A stretch of DNA of 64,000 bases from Candidatus Binatia bacterium (GTDB taxonomy: Bacteria > Desulfobacterota_B > Binatia > UBA9968 > JAJDTQ01), in the NCBI GenBank assembly GCA_022827045.1, contig JAJDTQ010000006.1, positions 1 through 64,000 on the forward strand, given 5' to 3'. Positions within the stretch are counted from its first letter, which is position 1, and each line of letters starts with the position of its first letter. Position numbers and translations under genes: made by a program. The notes below the pieces were generated by a model that ran no database searches, was not told the origin of the DNA, and worked only from the letters and a program-made list of their open reading frames with translations. Below, in pieces: positions 36,545 to 46,576 of this stretch.

Positions 36545-37282
36545 ATGCTGATCATACCTGCAATCGATATCAAGGACGGCCGTTGCGTGCGCCTTTACCA
36601 GGGCGACATGGACCGGGAGACGGTGTACTACCAGCGGCCGCTGGATGCGGCCAGGCATCTGGTGGAAGAGGGCGCCCGCATGATCCACGTGGTGGATCTC
36701 AACGGCGCGGTGGAGGGCCGTCCGGTCCACTTGGCCGAGTTGGCCGCCATCTGTTCCGATTCTGGCGTGGCGGTAGAAGTGGGAGGAGGGTTGCGTAATC
36801 TCGAAGCGGTGGAAGAGGCAATGGCCGCTGGCGTGGAGCGAGTGGTGATCGGCACCAAGGCGTACGAGGACCAGGATTTTCTGCGGGCGGCTTGCGGACG
36901 GTTCCCCGGCCGGGTGGTGGTGGGCATCGACGCGCGGGACGGGAAGGTGGTGGTGCGGGGCTGGCGCGACGACACCGCCATGGATGCGATGGAGCTGGCG
37001 CAACGGTGCGAGGAGGACGGTGCCGCGCGGATCATCTACACCGACATCAGCCGCGACGGCACGGGATCGGGCGTGAACACCGAGCAGACCGTCCGGGTCG
37101 CTCGATCGGTGGGCATTCCGGTGATCGCATCCGGCGGGGTCGGCTCGCTGGACGACATCCGCACTCTGGCGGGCTTGGGGAGCGAGGGCATCGAGGGGGT
37201 CATCGTGGGGCGTGCGCTCTACAACGGGGCCTTTTCACTTGGCGAAGCCTTGGCGGTGGCGCGAGGGGACGATGCTCACTAA
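36545..37282 (+). CDS. hisA: Phosphoribosylformimino-5-aminoimidazole carboxamide ribotide isomerase
   Basis: A 245-residue TIM barrel. The catalytic Asp of [18 protein letters not shown] and the second Asp of [14 protein letters not shown] are in place. The phosphate-binding VEVGGGLRN and [13 protein letters not shown] loops show the half-barrel repeat common to HisA and HisF. It performs the Amadori isomerisation giving the HisF substrate. Its stop overlaps the hisF start region by 11 nt. Confidence 0.96.
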   Translation: MLIIPAIDIKDGRCVRLYQGDMDRETVYYQRPLDAARHLVEEGARMIHVVDLNGAVEGRPVHLAELAAICSDSGVAVEVGGGLRNLEAVEEAMAAGVERVVIGTKAYEDQDFLRAACGRFPGRVVVGIDARDGKVVVRGWRDDTAMDAMELAQRCEEDGAARIIYTDISRDGTGSGVNTEQTVRVARSVGIPVIASGGVGSLDDIRTLAGLGSEGIEGVIVGRALYNGAFSLGEALAVARGDDAH

Positions 37283-38036
37283 GCGCATCATCCCATGTCT
37301 CGACGTCGATGCGGGCCGGGTGGTGAAGGGTATCCGCTTCGTGGACATCCGTGACGCCGGCGACCCGGTGGAAGTGGCCCGGGCCTATGACGCGGCCGGG
37401 GCCGACGAGCTCTGCTTTCTCGACATCACCGCCTCCCACGAGCAGCGCGGCATTATCCTGGATGTGGTGGCGCGGACCGCCGACGAGATCTTCATGCCGC
37501 TCACCGTTGGCGGCGGGATCCGGGAGAACGCCGATATCCGCAGGCTGCTCAAGGCCGGCGCCGACAAGGTCTCCATCAACACCGCGGCGGTGGCGCGCCC
37601 CGAGTTCGTGCGGGAAGCGGCGGAGACCTTCGGCAGCCAGTGCATCGTGGTGGCCATCGACGCCAAGCAGGTCGAGGACCACTGGGAGGTCTTCACTCAC
37701 GGCGGCCGCAAGCCCACCGGCATCGATGCGTGCGACTGGGCCGAACGCATGGCCGAGTACGGCGCCGGCGAGATCCTCCTCACCAGCATGGACCGCGACG
37801 GCACCAAGGACGGCTACGACCTGCCCCTGACCCGCGCCATCTCCGACCGCGTCACGATACCGGTCATCGCATCGGGCGGGGTCGGCAATCCCGAACACAT
37901 CCACGACGGCTTTGCCGAAGGCCACGCCAGCGCCGCCCTGGCCGCCTCCATCTTCCACTACGGCGAGTACACCATCGGCGAGTGCAAGCGGTATCTAACG
38001 GAGCGGGGGATCCCGGTGCGGGCGGTGCAGGCATGA
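37272..38036 (+). CDS. hisF: Imidazole glycerol phosphate synthase subunit HisF
   Basis: A 254-residue TIM barrel: [23 protein letters not shown] with the catalytic Asp, [19 protein letters not shown], and [18 protein letters not shown] with the second Asp. It also has [12 protein letters not shown] and the C-terminal [12 protein letters not shown]. With HisH it makes imidazole glycerol phosphate and AICAR. ATG 37272 overlaps hisA by 11 nt, which sets the start. It ends this histidine block; hisE, hisI and hisC are not present here. Confidence 0.97.
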   Translation: MLTKRIIPCLDVDAGRVVKGIRFVDIRDAGDPVEVARAYDAAGADELCFLDITASHEQRGIILDVVARTADEIFMPLTVGGGIRENADIRRLLKAGADKVSINTAAVARPEFVREAAETFGSQCIVVAIDAKQVEDHWEVFTHGGRKPTGIDACDWAERMAEYGAGEILLTSMDRDGTKDGYDLPLTRAISDRVTIPVIASGGVGNPEHIHDGFAEGHASAALAASIFHYGEYTIGECKRYLTERGIPVRAVQA

Positions 38037-38129
38037 GGGTCGGCCCGACGACGCGACCGACACACACCACATATCGTGATGAACCAGTGCTCAAGGCTGG
38101 TCATCGCATGAAAAGCGGAGGATCTCGTC

Positions 38130-38603
38130 GTGAATTTGCGGCTTTTCACCCTTCTTGTGTTGATCCTGGCTTCGATCGTTGCATCCTGCGGCGCCCATGC
38201 ATCCGGTTCCTTCACACTCGAGGCTAAGTGCAGCGAGGACTACGCCACCGTGGGAGATACCACCGCCGGAAGACTCCATTGCGGTGTCGACGTCGGCACA
38301 AGCGACGGCGCGCCTTTCGTGAAAGGACACTCCGGCACGGTGGCTGGTTTCGTGAACGTCCGGCAGGGCGAGGGCGACAGCTTCCGTCTGGACGCTCTGG
38401 TCGAACTACGGTTTCCGGATGGGATTCTCTATGGTCATGCGTACCGTGACAGCGGCGTCCTGCACCGGGGCGAAGGCCGACTGCGGATGATCGGCGCTGA
38501 CGGGGAATTCGCGGGCATCGAGGCGACTTGTACCTACGCGGTCCGGCAAGGCGAATCGCTGCTCATCGTCCACAACTGTGTATGGCGCCGGCTGGGCCGC
38601 TAG
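38130..38603 (+). CDS. Secreted or lipoprotein-like hypothetical protein
   Basis: A 157-residue protein with a signal sequence: MNLRLFTLLVLILASIVAS then Cys-Gly. The Val-Ala-Ser-Cys sequence would serve as a weak lipobox; alternatively signal peptidase I could cut after AHA. The mature domain is beta-rich, with four more Cys residues (AKCSEDY, RLHCGVD, ATCTYAV, HNCVWR) that may form two disulfides. I do not recognise the family. The GTG start has GCGGAGGAT upstream. It lies after hisF on the same strand and converges with trxB. Confidence 0.7.
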   Translation: MNLRLFTLLVLILASIVASCGAHASGSFTLEAKCSEDYATVGDTTAGRLHCGVDVGTSDGAPFVKGHSGTVAGFVNVRQGEGDSFRLDALVELRFPDGILYGHAYRDSGVLHRGEGRLRMIGADGEFAGIEATCTYAVRQGESLLIVHNCVWRRLGR

Positions 38604-38614
38604 TGACCGTCAAG

Positions 38615-39574
38615 TCAGCCGCCGCTTTCCAGCTCGGTGAGATACCGCTCCGCGTCGATGGCGGCCATGCAACCGCTGCCGGCGGCGGTGACGGCCTGGC
38701 GGTAGATGCGGTCCTGAACGTCGCCGCAGGCGAAGACGCCGTCGAGAGTGGTCTTGGTGCCGTCGTGGGTCTTGATGTAGCCCAGCTCGTCCATCGCCAG
38801 AACGCCTTCGAAGAGCTGGGAGTTGGGCTGGTGGCCGATGGCGATGAACACGCCGTCGCAGGCGAAGCTCTCGTCCTTGCCGGTCTTGATGTTCTTCAGC
38901 GTGACGCCGGTGACGCCTCCGTCCTGGGGGTCGCCGTGGATGTCCTCCACCGTGGTGTCCCAGATGAAATCGATCCTGGAATTGGCCCGGGCGCGGTCCT
39001 GCATGATCTTGGAGGCCCGGAGTTGGTCGCGGCGGTGCACGATGGAGACCTTGCTGGCGAACTTGGTGAGGAACGTGGCTTCCTCCATGGCGGTGTCGCC
39101 GCCGCCCACGACGATGAGCTCCTTGTCCTTGAAGAAGAAGCCGTCGCAGGTGGCGCAGGCGGAGACCCCGTGTCCCATGAAGCGGTTCTCGGCTTCGAGG
39201 CCCAGCAGCTTGGCGGTGGCGCCGGTGGCGATGATCAGGGCGTCGCAGGTGTAGCGGTCCTTGCCCGCCGTGAGCGCGATGGGTCGCGTGCCGAGGTCGA
39301 CATTGGTAACGTCTCCGAAGACGATCCTGGTGCCGAAGCGTTCCGCCTGCTTGCGGAACTGGTCCATCATGTCCGGCCCCATGATGCCTTCCGGGAAGCC
39401 GGGGTAGTTTTCGACGTCGGTGGTGATGGTGAGCTGGCCGCCGGGCTGGGAACCTTCCACCACCAGCGGCTCCAGGTTGGCCCGGGCCGTGTAGAGGGCG
39501 GCGGTGAGCCCGGCCGCCCCCGAGCCGAGGATGATGACGCGATAGTGAGTCTGGTCTGCCATGATTGCGTTCAT
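38615..39574 (-). CDS. trxB: Thioredoxin reductase
   Basis: A 319-residue low-molecular-weight thioredoxin reductase. It has an N-terminal FAD motif ([20 protein letters not shown]), the redox pair Cys140-Ala-Thr-Cys143 in [11 protein letters not shown], the NADPH motif [15 protein letters not shown] with HRRDQLRAS, and the C-terminal [34 protein letters not shown]. It reduces thioredoxin using NADPH. The ATG at 39574 with GGGAGA upstream is chosen; a second ATG four codons later is also possible. It is divergent from moaC. Confidence 0.96.
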   Translation of the reverse strand: MNAIMADQTHYRVIILGSGAAGLTAALYTARANLEPLVVEGSQPGGQLTITTDVENYPGFPEGIMGPDMMDQFRKQAERFGTRIVFGDVTNVDLGTRPIALTAGKDRYTCDALIIATGATAKLLGLEAENRFMGHGVSACATCDGFFFKDKELIVVGGGDTAMEEATFLTKFASKVSIVHRRDQLRASKIMQDRARANSRIDFIWDTTVEDIHGDPQDGGVTGVTLKNIKTGKDESFACDGVFIAIGHQPNSQLFEGVLAMDELGYIKTHDGTKTTLDGVFACGDVQDRIYRQAVTAAGSGCMAAIDAERYLTELESGG

Positions 39575-39672
39575 ACCATACGGGCCGTCTCCCTTGTAGA
39601 TCGGGATGGCGGCGGCGGCTTGCTTTCGCGGCTCCGGGCGATACACTGACCGCCGGACGGTTCGGAGGACCC

Positions 39673-40152
<480 letters not shown>

Positions 40153-40221
40153 GCTGGCCGCACCCCGCCAGTTGTCTTGTCGCCCAGGCTAAAGTTCGTC
40201 CGGAAAGTGGCGAACTTATTC

Positions 40222-40238
40222 CTAGTGTCCTGTCCGAG
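40222..40238. repeat. Short recurring gene-end motif (CTAGTGTCCTGTCCGAG)
   Basis: The motif CTAGTGTCCTG occurs here and at 45222-45232, and in reverse orientation at 50600-50610; a TAGTGTCCTGTC variant is at 51859-51870. At 45222 and 50607 it supplies a TAG stop codon. It may be an end of a small dispersed element. Confidence 0.5.
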
Positions 40239-40283
40239 TATTCAGCCTGTATTACTCGAACGGATTCCTACTAGTCTGGGCTC

Positions 40284-40970
40284 ATGGCGACGCCAATCAA
40301 TCAATGGCCCTTGGAGGACCGTCCGCGGGAGAAGCTTCTCGATAGAGGTGCGGAGCACCTCACGGAGACGGAGCTCCTGGCGATCCTGCTGGGCACCGGC
40401 AGCGCCGGCGAGCACCAGAACGCGCTGGATCACGCGCGGATGCTGTTGATGCGGTTCGACGGCCTGAGCGGCATCGATGACGCCTCCATCGCCGAGTTGA
40501 CGAACCTGAAGGGCGTGGGCCGGGCCAAGGCCGCGCGTATCAAGGCGTGCCTGGAGCTGGGCCGACGCCGGGAAGATATCCGGTGCGAGGCCGGCCAGTT
40601 GCTGAGCTCTCCGGAGGAGGTCTTCCGCCATTTCCGGCCCCGCTGCATCAACGCCAAGCGCGAGTCGTTCTACGTCGTCCTCCTGACCAACCGGAACCGC
40701 AAGATCCGGGAAGTCAAGATCTCCGAGGGGTCCCTCACGGCCTCGGTCGTCCATCCCCGGGAGGTCTTCAACCCGGTCATCCGCGAGTCCGCGGCCGGGG
40801 TCATCTTCGTCCACAACCACCCGAGCGGCGACCCGACCCCCAGCCGCGAGGACGTGGATCTCACCCACCGTCTCAGGCAGGTGGGCGAGGTTCTGGGAGT
40901 GCGCGTCCACGACCACGTGGTGGTAGGCCACGACCGCTTCTTCAGCTTCAGCCGGGAAGGGCTCCTGTGA
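40284..40970 (+). CDS. radC: RadC family JAB-domain protein
   Basis: A 228-residue RadC/YeeS-type protein. It has an N-terminal helix-hairpin-helix-like region (LTETELLAILLGTGSAG, LTNLKGVGRAKAARIKA) and a C-terminal JAB/MPN metalloprotease-like domain with VIFVHNHPSGDPTPSREDVDLT. That segment is the His-x-His-Pro-x7-Asp zinc-binding motif, followed by VRVHDHVVVGHDRFFSFSREGLL. The historical role in DNA repair is unsupported and the true function is unclear. It starts 130 nt after moaC, beyond a short repeated motif at 40222. Confidence 0.94.
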   Translation: MATPINQWPLEDRPREKLLDRGAEHLTETELLAILLGTGSAGEHQNALDHARMLLMRFDGLSGIDDASIAELTNLKGVGRAKAARIKACLELGRRREDIRCEAGQLLSSPEEVFRHFRPRCINAKRESFYVVLLTNRNRKIREVKISEGSLTASVVHPREVFNPVIRESAAGVIFVHNHPSGDPTPSREDVDLTHRLRQVGEVLGVRVHDHVVVGHDRFFSFSREGLL

Positions 40971-41115
40971 GCGCGACCTGGCCCATGAGCGTGCCGTCGG
41001 GACGGATGCCCGGGCGGAAACGATGGAGGTTCTTGTCCGTACGCGGCTGCTTGACCGCCCAAGGCGCTACGGAGTACGTTAATCCGCAATCGCGCCTTCA
41101 GGGGGGTCAAGCCAC

Positions 41116-42591
41116 ATGTCTCAGGTCAAGCGTTACACCACCGACATCGCCATCATCGGCTCCGGCGGGGCCGGCATCGCCGCGGGCATCGAGGCCCGCG
41201 ACGCCGGAGCCGGCGCCATCGCCTTCGAGAAAGCGCCGGATCTGGGCGGCGCCGCCATCATTTCGGGCGGCGGCTGCCTGATCGTGGGCACGCCGATCCA
41301 GAAGGAGAACGGCATCATCGACACGCCGGATCTGGCGTTCAACGACTGGGTCAAGTGGGGCGGCCCCTCGGTGGACGAGGTCTGGGCGCGCTACTACATC
41401 GAGCACTCGCTTCACGACCTCTACTTCTGGGCGGAGCGCATGGGCGTCAAGTGGGTGGACATGAAGCAGCAGGAGGGCAACACGGTCATTCGCTGGACCC
41501 GCTCTCAAAGCAGCGGCCTGGGCCTGATGACCCATCTCATCGAGGCGTTCCGCGAGCGCGGCGGCGAGATCGTGGCCAACACGGAGGTTACGGAGCTCAA
41601 GAAGGAGAACGGACGCGTCACAGGCTTCCTGGCAAAGGACGCGGCCACGGGCGAGACTGTGGACGTGGAAAGCAAGGTGGTGGTCGTGGCCACCGGCGGC
41701 TTCAACTCGAACCTCGACATGGTGCTCGAGGCCAACCCCGGGCTCAAGGGCGAACGGATCATGGAAGGTTCCGGCCGCGGCTCCACGGGCACCGGGCATC
41801 GCCTGGTGCGGCAGGCCGGCGGCTACCTGACCCATATGGACCACATCTGGTTCTACGTCTACGCCACCCCGGACTACCGCGACCCGAGCGGGCGGCGCGG
41901 CTTGGTCTTCCGGCAGGCGCCGGGCTACATCTGGATCAACCAGCAGGGCCGGCGCTTCCACAACGAGTCCCTGTCCGGGGGCAACTCGGCCACGCCCGCG
42001 CTGATGGCCCAGGAGCCGCGCCACGCGTGGGCGGTGGTGGATACGCCCATCGTCGCCAAGGTGGAGATTGCAGACCCCTACTACCGCGCCGGTGACAAGG
42101 TTGACCGGGACAAGGTCCAGGAGCTGCTGGACAATTCCCCGTTCATCAAGAAGGCCGACTCGCTGGAGGAGCTGGGCAGAGCCATGGAGGTCGACGTTCC
42201 GGCCTTCCTCGACACCGTCGAACGCTACAACCAGGCGTGCGAGCAGGGGCTGGACAAGGATCCCGAGTTCGGCAAGCCGCTCAAGCTCTCCAAGAAGTTC
42301 GACACCGCGCCTTACTATGCCATTCAGATCTTCCCGCTGGCGCGCAAGAACTTCGGCGGGGTCAAGACCGACATACGCTGCCGGGTCCTGAACAAGCACT
42401 TCGAGCCGATTCCGGGTCTCTACGCGGCGGGCGAGGTGGCGGGCATGGCCGGAGGGCACATCAACGGCCGCGCGGGCCTCGAAGGTACGATGCTCGGGCC
42501 GTCCATCTTCAGCGGTCGCGTCGCCGGCGGCTGGGCGGCCCACGAGGCGGGCTGCGGCGACGGCTTCGTCGGCGTCCCCAACCGCGACTAG
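41116..42591 (+). CDS. FAD-dependent oxidoreductase (fumarate reductase / ketosteroid dehydrogenase flavoprotein family)
   Basis: A 491-residue flavoprotein with an FAD-binding-2 domain. It starts DIAIIGSGGAGIAAGIEARDAG, then AFEKAPDLGGAAIISGG, VVVVATGGFNSNLDMV, the GSTGTGHRLVRQAGG loop and the C-terminal GLYAAGEVAGMAGGHINGRAGLEGTMLGPSIFSGRVAG. It resembles soluble fumarate reductase/tricarballylate dehydrogenase-like proteins, in which a capping domain covers a dicarboxylate or enone substrate. No heme or signal peptide is visible. A molybdopterin oxidoreductase gene follows 165 nt later on the same strand, separated by a family B repeat pair. The substrate is unknown. Confidence 0.85.
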   Translation: MSQVKRYTTDIAIIGSGGAGIAAGIEARDAGAGAIAFEKAPDLGGAAIISGGGCLIVGTPIQKENGIIDTPDLAFNDWVKWGGPSVDEVWARYYIEHSLHDLYFWAERMGVKWVDMKQQEGNTVIRWTRSQSSGLGLMTHLIEAFRERGGEIVANTEVTELKKENGRVTGFLAKDAATGETVDVESKVVVVATGGFNSNLDMVLEANPGLKGERIMEGSGRGSTGTGHRLVRQAGGYLTHMDHIWFYVYATPDYRDPSGRRGLVFRQAPGYIWINQQGRRFHNESLSGGNSATPALMAQEPRHAWAVVDTPIVAKVEIADPYYRAGDKVDRDKVQELLDNSPFIKKADSLEELGRAMEVDVPAFLDTVERYNQACEQGLDKDPEFGKPLKLSKKFDTAPYYAIQIFPLARKNFGGVKTDIRCRVLNKHFEPIPGLYAAGEVAGMAGGHINGRAGLEGTMLGPSIFSGRVAGGWAAHEAGCGDGFVGVPNRD

Positions 42592-42600
42592 GAGCCTTCT

Positions 42601-42705
42601 TTCCGTCATTCCCGCGAAAGCGGGAATCCAGGCGGGGCGGGGTCGCTCAGCTGTGGCACTCCTCCTCCACCCCTGGATTCCCGCTTTCGCGGGAATGACG
42701 GAAAG
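42601..42705. repeat. Intergenic inverted repeat, family B (paired copy)
   Basis: Two family B units face each other. The unit at 42601-42633 contains CATTCCCGCGAAAGCGGGAA; its reverse complement, with CCTGGATTCCCGC and CGGGAATGACGG, is at 42673-42704. About 35 bp separate them. The pair fills the gap between the flavoprotein and molybdopterin enzyme genes and could form one long cruciform. Confidence 0.8.
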
Positions 42706-42756
42706 GGCGCGGGAATCACGATCTGCGGGGCCGGAACTCAGGAGACGGTCACGGAC

Positions 42757-45225
42757 ATGATGACGGAACCACAAATCGAGAAGGTGCGGGGCTACTGCGT
42801 GCTGTGCACCGCCCACTGCGCCACCGTTGCCACGGTGGAGGACGGCCGGGTGACGCAGCTCGACGCGGACCACGACCATCCCAACGGCGGCGCCATCTGC
42901 GTGAAGGGCAAGGCCGCCCCGGAGCTGGTCTACAACGGCGAGCGCCTGGACTACCCGTTGCGCCGTACGAACCCCAAGGGCTCGGCGGACCCGGGCTGGG
43001 AACGGGTCGACTGGGACGAGGCGTTGGATGATATCGCCGCGCGCCTGCTGAGCATCCGGGAGCGCTACGGCGCCGAGGCCATCGCCATGGCGAGGGGCAC
43101 CGCCAGCGGCACCTCGGTGGACGACGTCAACCAGTGGTCGACGCGCCTCCTGAACCGCATCGGCAGCCCCAACTCGGTCTCCACCACCCACGTCTGCAAC
43201 TGGCACAAGGACACCGTCTTCAGTTACACGTTCGGCGTGCCGCAGCCGTCCCCGGACGTGCTTCACAGCGGCGCTTTCCTTCTGTGGGGGCACAACCCGA
43301 GCTCCACGCAGTTGATGCTGGCCCAGGACATCGTCACGGCGCGCAAGCGCGGCATGAAGACCGTGGTGGTGGACCCGCGCAAGATCGGCATCGGCAGCCA
43401 GGCCGATGTGCTGCTCCAGGTGCGCCCCGGCTCTGACGGGGCGCTGGCCCTGGCACTCGTCCACGTCATGATCGAGGAGGGACTCTACGACGAGGCCTTC
43501 GTGCGCGACTGGACCAACGGCCCGTTTTTGCTGCGCACGGACACCGGAGAGCCGCTGACCGAGGCGGACGTGGCTGCCGGGGGCAGTGCCGAGCGCTACC
43601 TGATATGGGACGAAGCCTCGGAGCGGGCGGTGGTGTACGATCCAGGGGCCAAAGCCTTCGACGCGGACGGCCTCCAGCCGGCGGCTGCCAACAGGGCGGC
43701 CGTGAGCGACGGCTCCCACGCTGGCACCAGCGACGCGGCCGACATGCGGCCGGCGCTGCTGGGAAGCTTTAGCGTGTCAGCGAACAGCGGCGGCACAATC
43801 TCGTGTGAGCCCGCGTTCGCCGCGCTGGCGCGGCTGGCTTCGTCCCACGCCCCGGAACGGTCCGAGAGCGTCACCCGTGTCCCCGCGGACAAGGTCCGCG
43901 AAGCGGCCCGCATCCTCGGCGGCAACCGGCCCGTCAGCATGTTCATGTGGAACGGCGTGGGTCAGCATACCAACGCCAGCCAGACGAGCCGGGCCATTTC
44001 CATCCTGTACGCGTTGCTGGGAGACATCGATGCGCCGGGCGGCAACCTGATGCTGCCCATGGCGCCGCTGCGCGGGGTGGACGGCAAGGAGTTCCTTCCC
44101 GCCGAGGCGGCGGTCAAACGTATCGGCCGCGACGAGAAACCGCTGGGTCCGCCGTCGACCGTAGGCGCGTGCGCGGCCCACGACGTCTACGGCGCCATCC
44201 TGGAAAACCGGCCCTATCCGGTCCGCGCCCTGATCAACCTGGGCTCCAACACGGTGCTTTCCAACGGCGACACCGGACGCGGCCGCGAAGCCCTCTGCGC
44301 CCTGGACCTGGGAGTGGCCACCGAACTGTTCATGACCCCCACGGCCCAGCTCTGCGACTACGTGCTGCCGGCCACGAGCTTCCTGGAGATGGACCACCTC
44401 GCCGGCGGGTTCCGCCACCGGGTGGATGCCCGCACCCACGTCCAGTTCCGGCGGCGCGCCGTGGAGCCGCTGGCGGAGCGGCGCTCGGACACCTGGGTGG
44501 TGTTCGAGTTGGCCAAGCGCATGGGCTTCGCCGACGATTTCTGGGGCGGCGACGTGGATGCGGCCTTTGCCTACCAGTTGGAGCCCACGGGCATGACCCT
44601 GGACGAGATCCGGGCACAACCGGGCGGCGTGACCCTGGAGAGCCCGCGGCGTTACCGGAAGTACGCCGACACCGACGACGAGGGCAGGCCGAAGGGTTTC
44701 AGCAACCCGTCCGGCAAGGTGGAGATCTACTCGCACCGGCTCGCGCGGCACGGGTTCCCGCCGTTGCCGGAATACGAGGAGCCGGCCGTCAGCCCCGAGA
44801 GCCGGCCGGATGTCGCCGCGGAGTATCCCTTGGTCCTGACCAACGCCAAGTTCACGACCTTCATCCACAGCCAGCACCGGGCCCTGCCCAGCCTTCGCAA
44901 GGCCGCGCAGGACCCCACCGCCGAACTCCACCCGGACACGGCCCGAGAGCAGGGCATCGAGCACAAGCAATGGATGATCGTGGAGAGCCCCAAGGGCGCG
45001 GTCAAGGTGCGGGCGAACCTCACCGCCCGGATCATTCCCGGCGTGGTGTGCGTGCAGCACGGGTGGTGGCAGCCCTGCCGGGAGCTTGAGCTTCCCGGGT
45101 ACGATCCCTTCAGCGGGCTCGGCGCCAACCCCAACGGGCTCGTGGACGCGGAGCACCGGGACCCCATCAGCGGCTCGCTGCCGCACCGGTCGTCCCTGTG
45201 CCGGGTACGCGCGGCCGACGGCTAG
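42757..45225 (+). CDS. Molybdopterin oxidoreductase (DMSO reductase superfamily)
   Basis: An 822-residue molybdenum enzyme. The N-terminal [4Fe-4S] motif is Cys14-x2-Cys17-x3-Cys21-x26-Cys48 (GYCVLCTAHC to AICVKGK). A Cys in TTHVCNWHKD (about residue 147) is the probable Mo ligand. Later regions show GGNRPVSMFMWNGVGQH and FLEMDHLAGGFRHRVD, and the C-terminal cofactor domain has VLTNAKFTTFIHSQHRALPSL. No Tat signal is seen, so it is probably cytoplasmic. It resembles thiosulfate/polysulfide- or formate-dehydrogenase-like subunits, but no FeS or membrane partner is adjacent, so its electron acceptor is unknown. The upstream flavoprotein is a candidate partner. Confidence 0.87.
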   Translation: MMTEPQIEKVRGYCVLCTAHCATVATVEDGRVTQLDADHDHPNGGAICVKGKAAPELVYNGERLDYPLRRTNPKGSADPGWERVDWDEALDDIAARLLSIRERYGAEAIAMARGTASGTSVDDVNQWSTRLLNRIGSPNSVSTTHVCNWHKDTVFSYTFGVPQPSPDVLHSGAFLLWGHNPSSTQLMLAQDIVTARKRGMKTVVVDPRKIGIGSQADVLLQVRPGSDGALALALVHVMIEEGLYDEAFVRDWTNGPFLLRTDTGEPLTEADVAAGGSAERYLIWDEASERAVVYDPGAKAFDADGLQPAAANRAAVSDGSHAGTSDAADMRPALLGSFSVSANSGGTISCEPAFAALARLASSHAPERSESVTRVPADKVREAARILGGNRPVSMFMWNGVGQHTNASQTSRAISILYALLGDIDAPGGNLMLPMAPLRGVDGKEFLPAEAAVKRIGRDEKPLGPPSTVGACAAHDVYGAILENRPYPVRALINLGSNTVLSNGDTGRGREALCALDLGVATELFMTPTAQLCDYVLPATSFLEMDHLAGGFRHRVDARTHVQFRRRAVEPLAERRSDTWVVFELAKRMGFADDFWGGDVDAAFAYQLEPTGMTLDEIRAQPGGVTLESPRRYRKYADTDDEGRPKGFSNPSGKVEIYSHRLARHGFPPLPEYEEPAVSPESRPDVAAEYPLVLTNAKFTTFIHSQHRALPSLRKAAQDPTAELHPDTAREQGIEHKQWMIVESPKGAVKVRANLTARIIPGVVCVQHGWWQPCRELELPGYDPFSGLGANPNGLVDAEHRDPISGSLPHRSSLCRVRAADG

Positions 45226-45237
45226 TGTCCTGCACAC

Positions 45238-45268
45238 CGTCATTCCGGCGAAAGCCGGAATCCATGGG
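45238..45268. repeat. Intergenic palindrome, family B
   Basis: A hairpin unit with arms ATTCCGGC and GCCGGAAT around GAAA is preceded by GTC and followed by CCATGG. It lies just after the molybdopterin enzyme stop, upstream of the next gene's ribosome site. Confidence 0.7.
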
Positions 45269-45311
45269 TGGGGCGGCGGCGGGCCTTCAGAAACATCTCG
45301 GAGGAAGATGA

Positions 45312-46385
45312 ATGGTCCTGGTACTCAAGAATGAACAACTCGAAGACCTCGTCCCCATGGCGGACGAGATCGACGCCATCGAACAGGCCTACCGGGAGAT
45401 GGGCGAGGGCAGCGCGGTGAACTCGCCTCGCGCCCGCATCCGGGTGCAGGCGCCGGGCAAGAAACCCGGCTTCCAGTACTACTTCAACAACATCATGGGC
45501 CTCGTGCCGGGTATGAAGTCCATGGGCCTCCGGATCGACTCCACCTTCTCGGACGAAGAGGAAGTGGCCGGCACCAAGAGACGCATCTACCCCGGCGACT
45601 ACGTAGGCCTCGTCTTCCTGTTCGACATGGAGAACTGCTCGCTGCTGTCCATCATGGACGACCACTTCATCTCCATCTTCCGCGTCGGCGCCACCAGCGG
45701 GGTGGCTGCCAAGCACCTGGCCCGAGCGGACGCCCGGGTGATGGGGTTGGTGGGCTCCGGAGAGCAGGCCAAGACGCAGCTCCTGGCGGCCTGCGCCGTG
45801 CGCGAGCTCGACAAGGTCAAGGTGTTCAGCCCCACCCGCGCCAACCGCGAGCGCTTCGCCGAGGAGATGACCGAGAAGGCGGGAGTGGAGATCGTGCCGG
45901 TCCATTCCGCGGAAGAAGCCGTGCGCGGCAGCGACATCGTCACCGCCGCCACCAACACCGTGGACCCCGTCATCAACGGCGAGTGGCTCGAGAAGGGCGC
46001 CTTCGTCAACAGCATCGTGGGCGGGGACAGCTACTTGTCGCGCCACGAGCTCGACGACGCCGTGATCGAGCGCGCAGGCCTGATCGTGGTGGGTTTTCGC
46101 AGGCAGGTCTTTCTCGACAAGCAGGCCGAGCTGTTTCCCCGCATCGAGCGCGGCCTCATCAAGGAGGAGGACCTGCACGAGCTGGGCGAGCTCCTCACCG
46201 GCCAGTGCCGCGGCCGCGAGAACGACGACGAGATCATCGTCTTCAAGAACAACACCGGCATGGGCATCCAGTTCGCCGCCACCGCTCGCATCCTCTACGA
46301 GGCCGCTCGCAAGAAGGGCATCGGCACCGAACTCCCCTCCGAGCTGTTCATCACCGACCGCAAGGGCAAGACCTACTCGCCGTAG
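45312..46385 (+). CDS. Ornithine cyclodeaminase / mu-crystallin family protein
   Basis: A 357-residue NAD(P)-binding protein. The nucleotide-binding VMGLVGSGEQAKTQLLAACAV (Gly-x-Gly-x2-Ala) and the later SDIVTAATNTVDPVINGEWLEKGAFVNSIVGGDSYLSRHELDDAVI match the family. That family includes ornithine cyclodeaminase, alanine dehydrogenase and ketimine reductase. The KSMGLRIDS stretch carries the Lys-Arg substrate region. The amino- or imino-acid substrate cannot be assigned. GGAGGAAGATG precedes the ATG. An intrinsic terminator follows about 60 nt downstream. Confidence 0.85.
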   Translation: MVLVLKNEQLEDLVPMADEIDAIEQAYREMGEGSAVNSPRARIRVQAPGKKPGFQYYFNNIMGLVPGMKSMGLRIDSTFSDEEEVAGTKRRIYPGDYVGLVFLFDMENCSLLSIMDDHFISIFRVGATSGVAAKHLARADARVMGLVGSGEQAKTQLLAACAVRELDKVKVFSPTRANRERFAEEMTEKAGVEIVPVHSAEEAVRGSDIVTAATNTVDPVINGEWLEKGAFVNSIVGGDSYLSRHELDDAVIERAGLIVVGFRRQVFLDKQAELFPRIERGLIKEEDLHELGELLTGQCRGRENDDEIIVFKNNTGMGIQFAATARILYEAARKKGIGTELPSELFITDRKGKTYSP

Positions 46386-46445
46386 CCCCTGAAGATGGAG
46401 CGACACCCGGGTCGGACCCAGCAACCCAGGAGATAGTCATCCCGA

Positions 46446-46490
46446 GGAGGGAAACGCTCGGTGTGACTACCGGCGTTTCCCTCCGTTTTT
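46446..46490 (+). terminator. Intrinsic terminator of the ornithine-cyclodeaminase-family gene
   Basis: A perfect 12-bp stem (46446-46457 with 46473-46484), a 15-nt loop that can pair further (CGGT/ACCG) and a T5 tract form a plus-strand rho-independent terminator. It separates this gene from the minus-strand islet. Confidence 0.85.
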
Positions 46491-46576
46491 CTGCTTGCTA
46501 CCGGCCTTTGCCAAGCTGATGGTGGCAGTCGGGGTCGTCCAGAGCCTTGCCGCAGGACGAAGCCGATGACCGTCAA

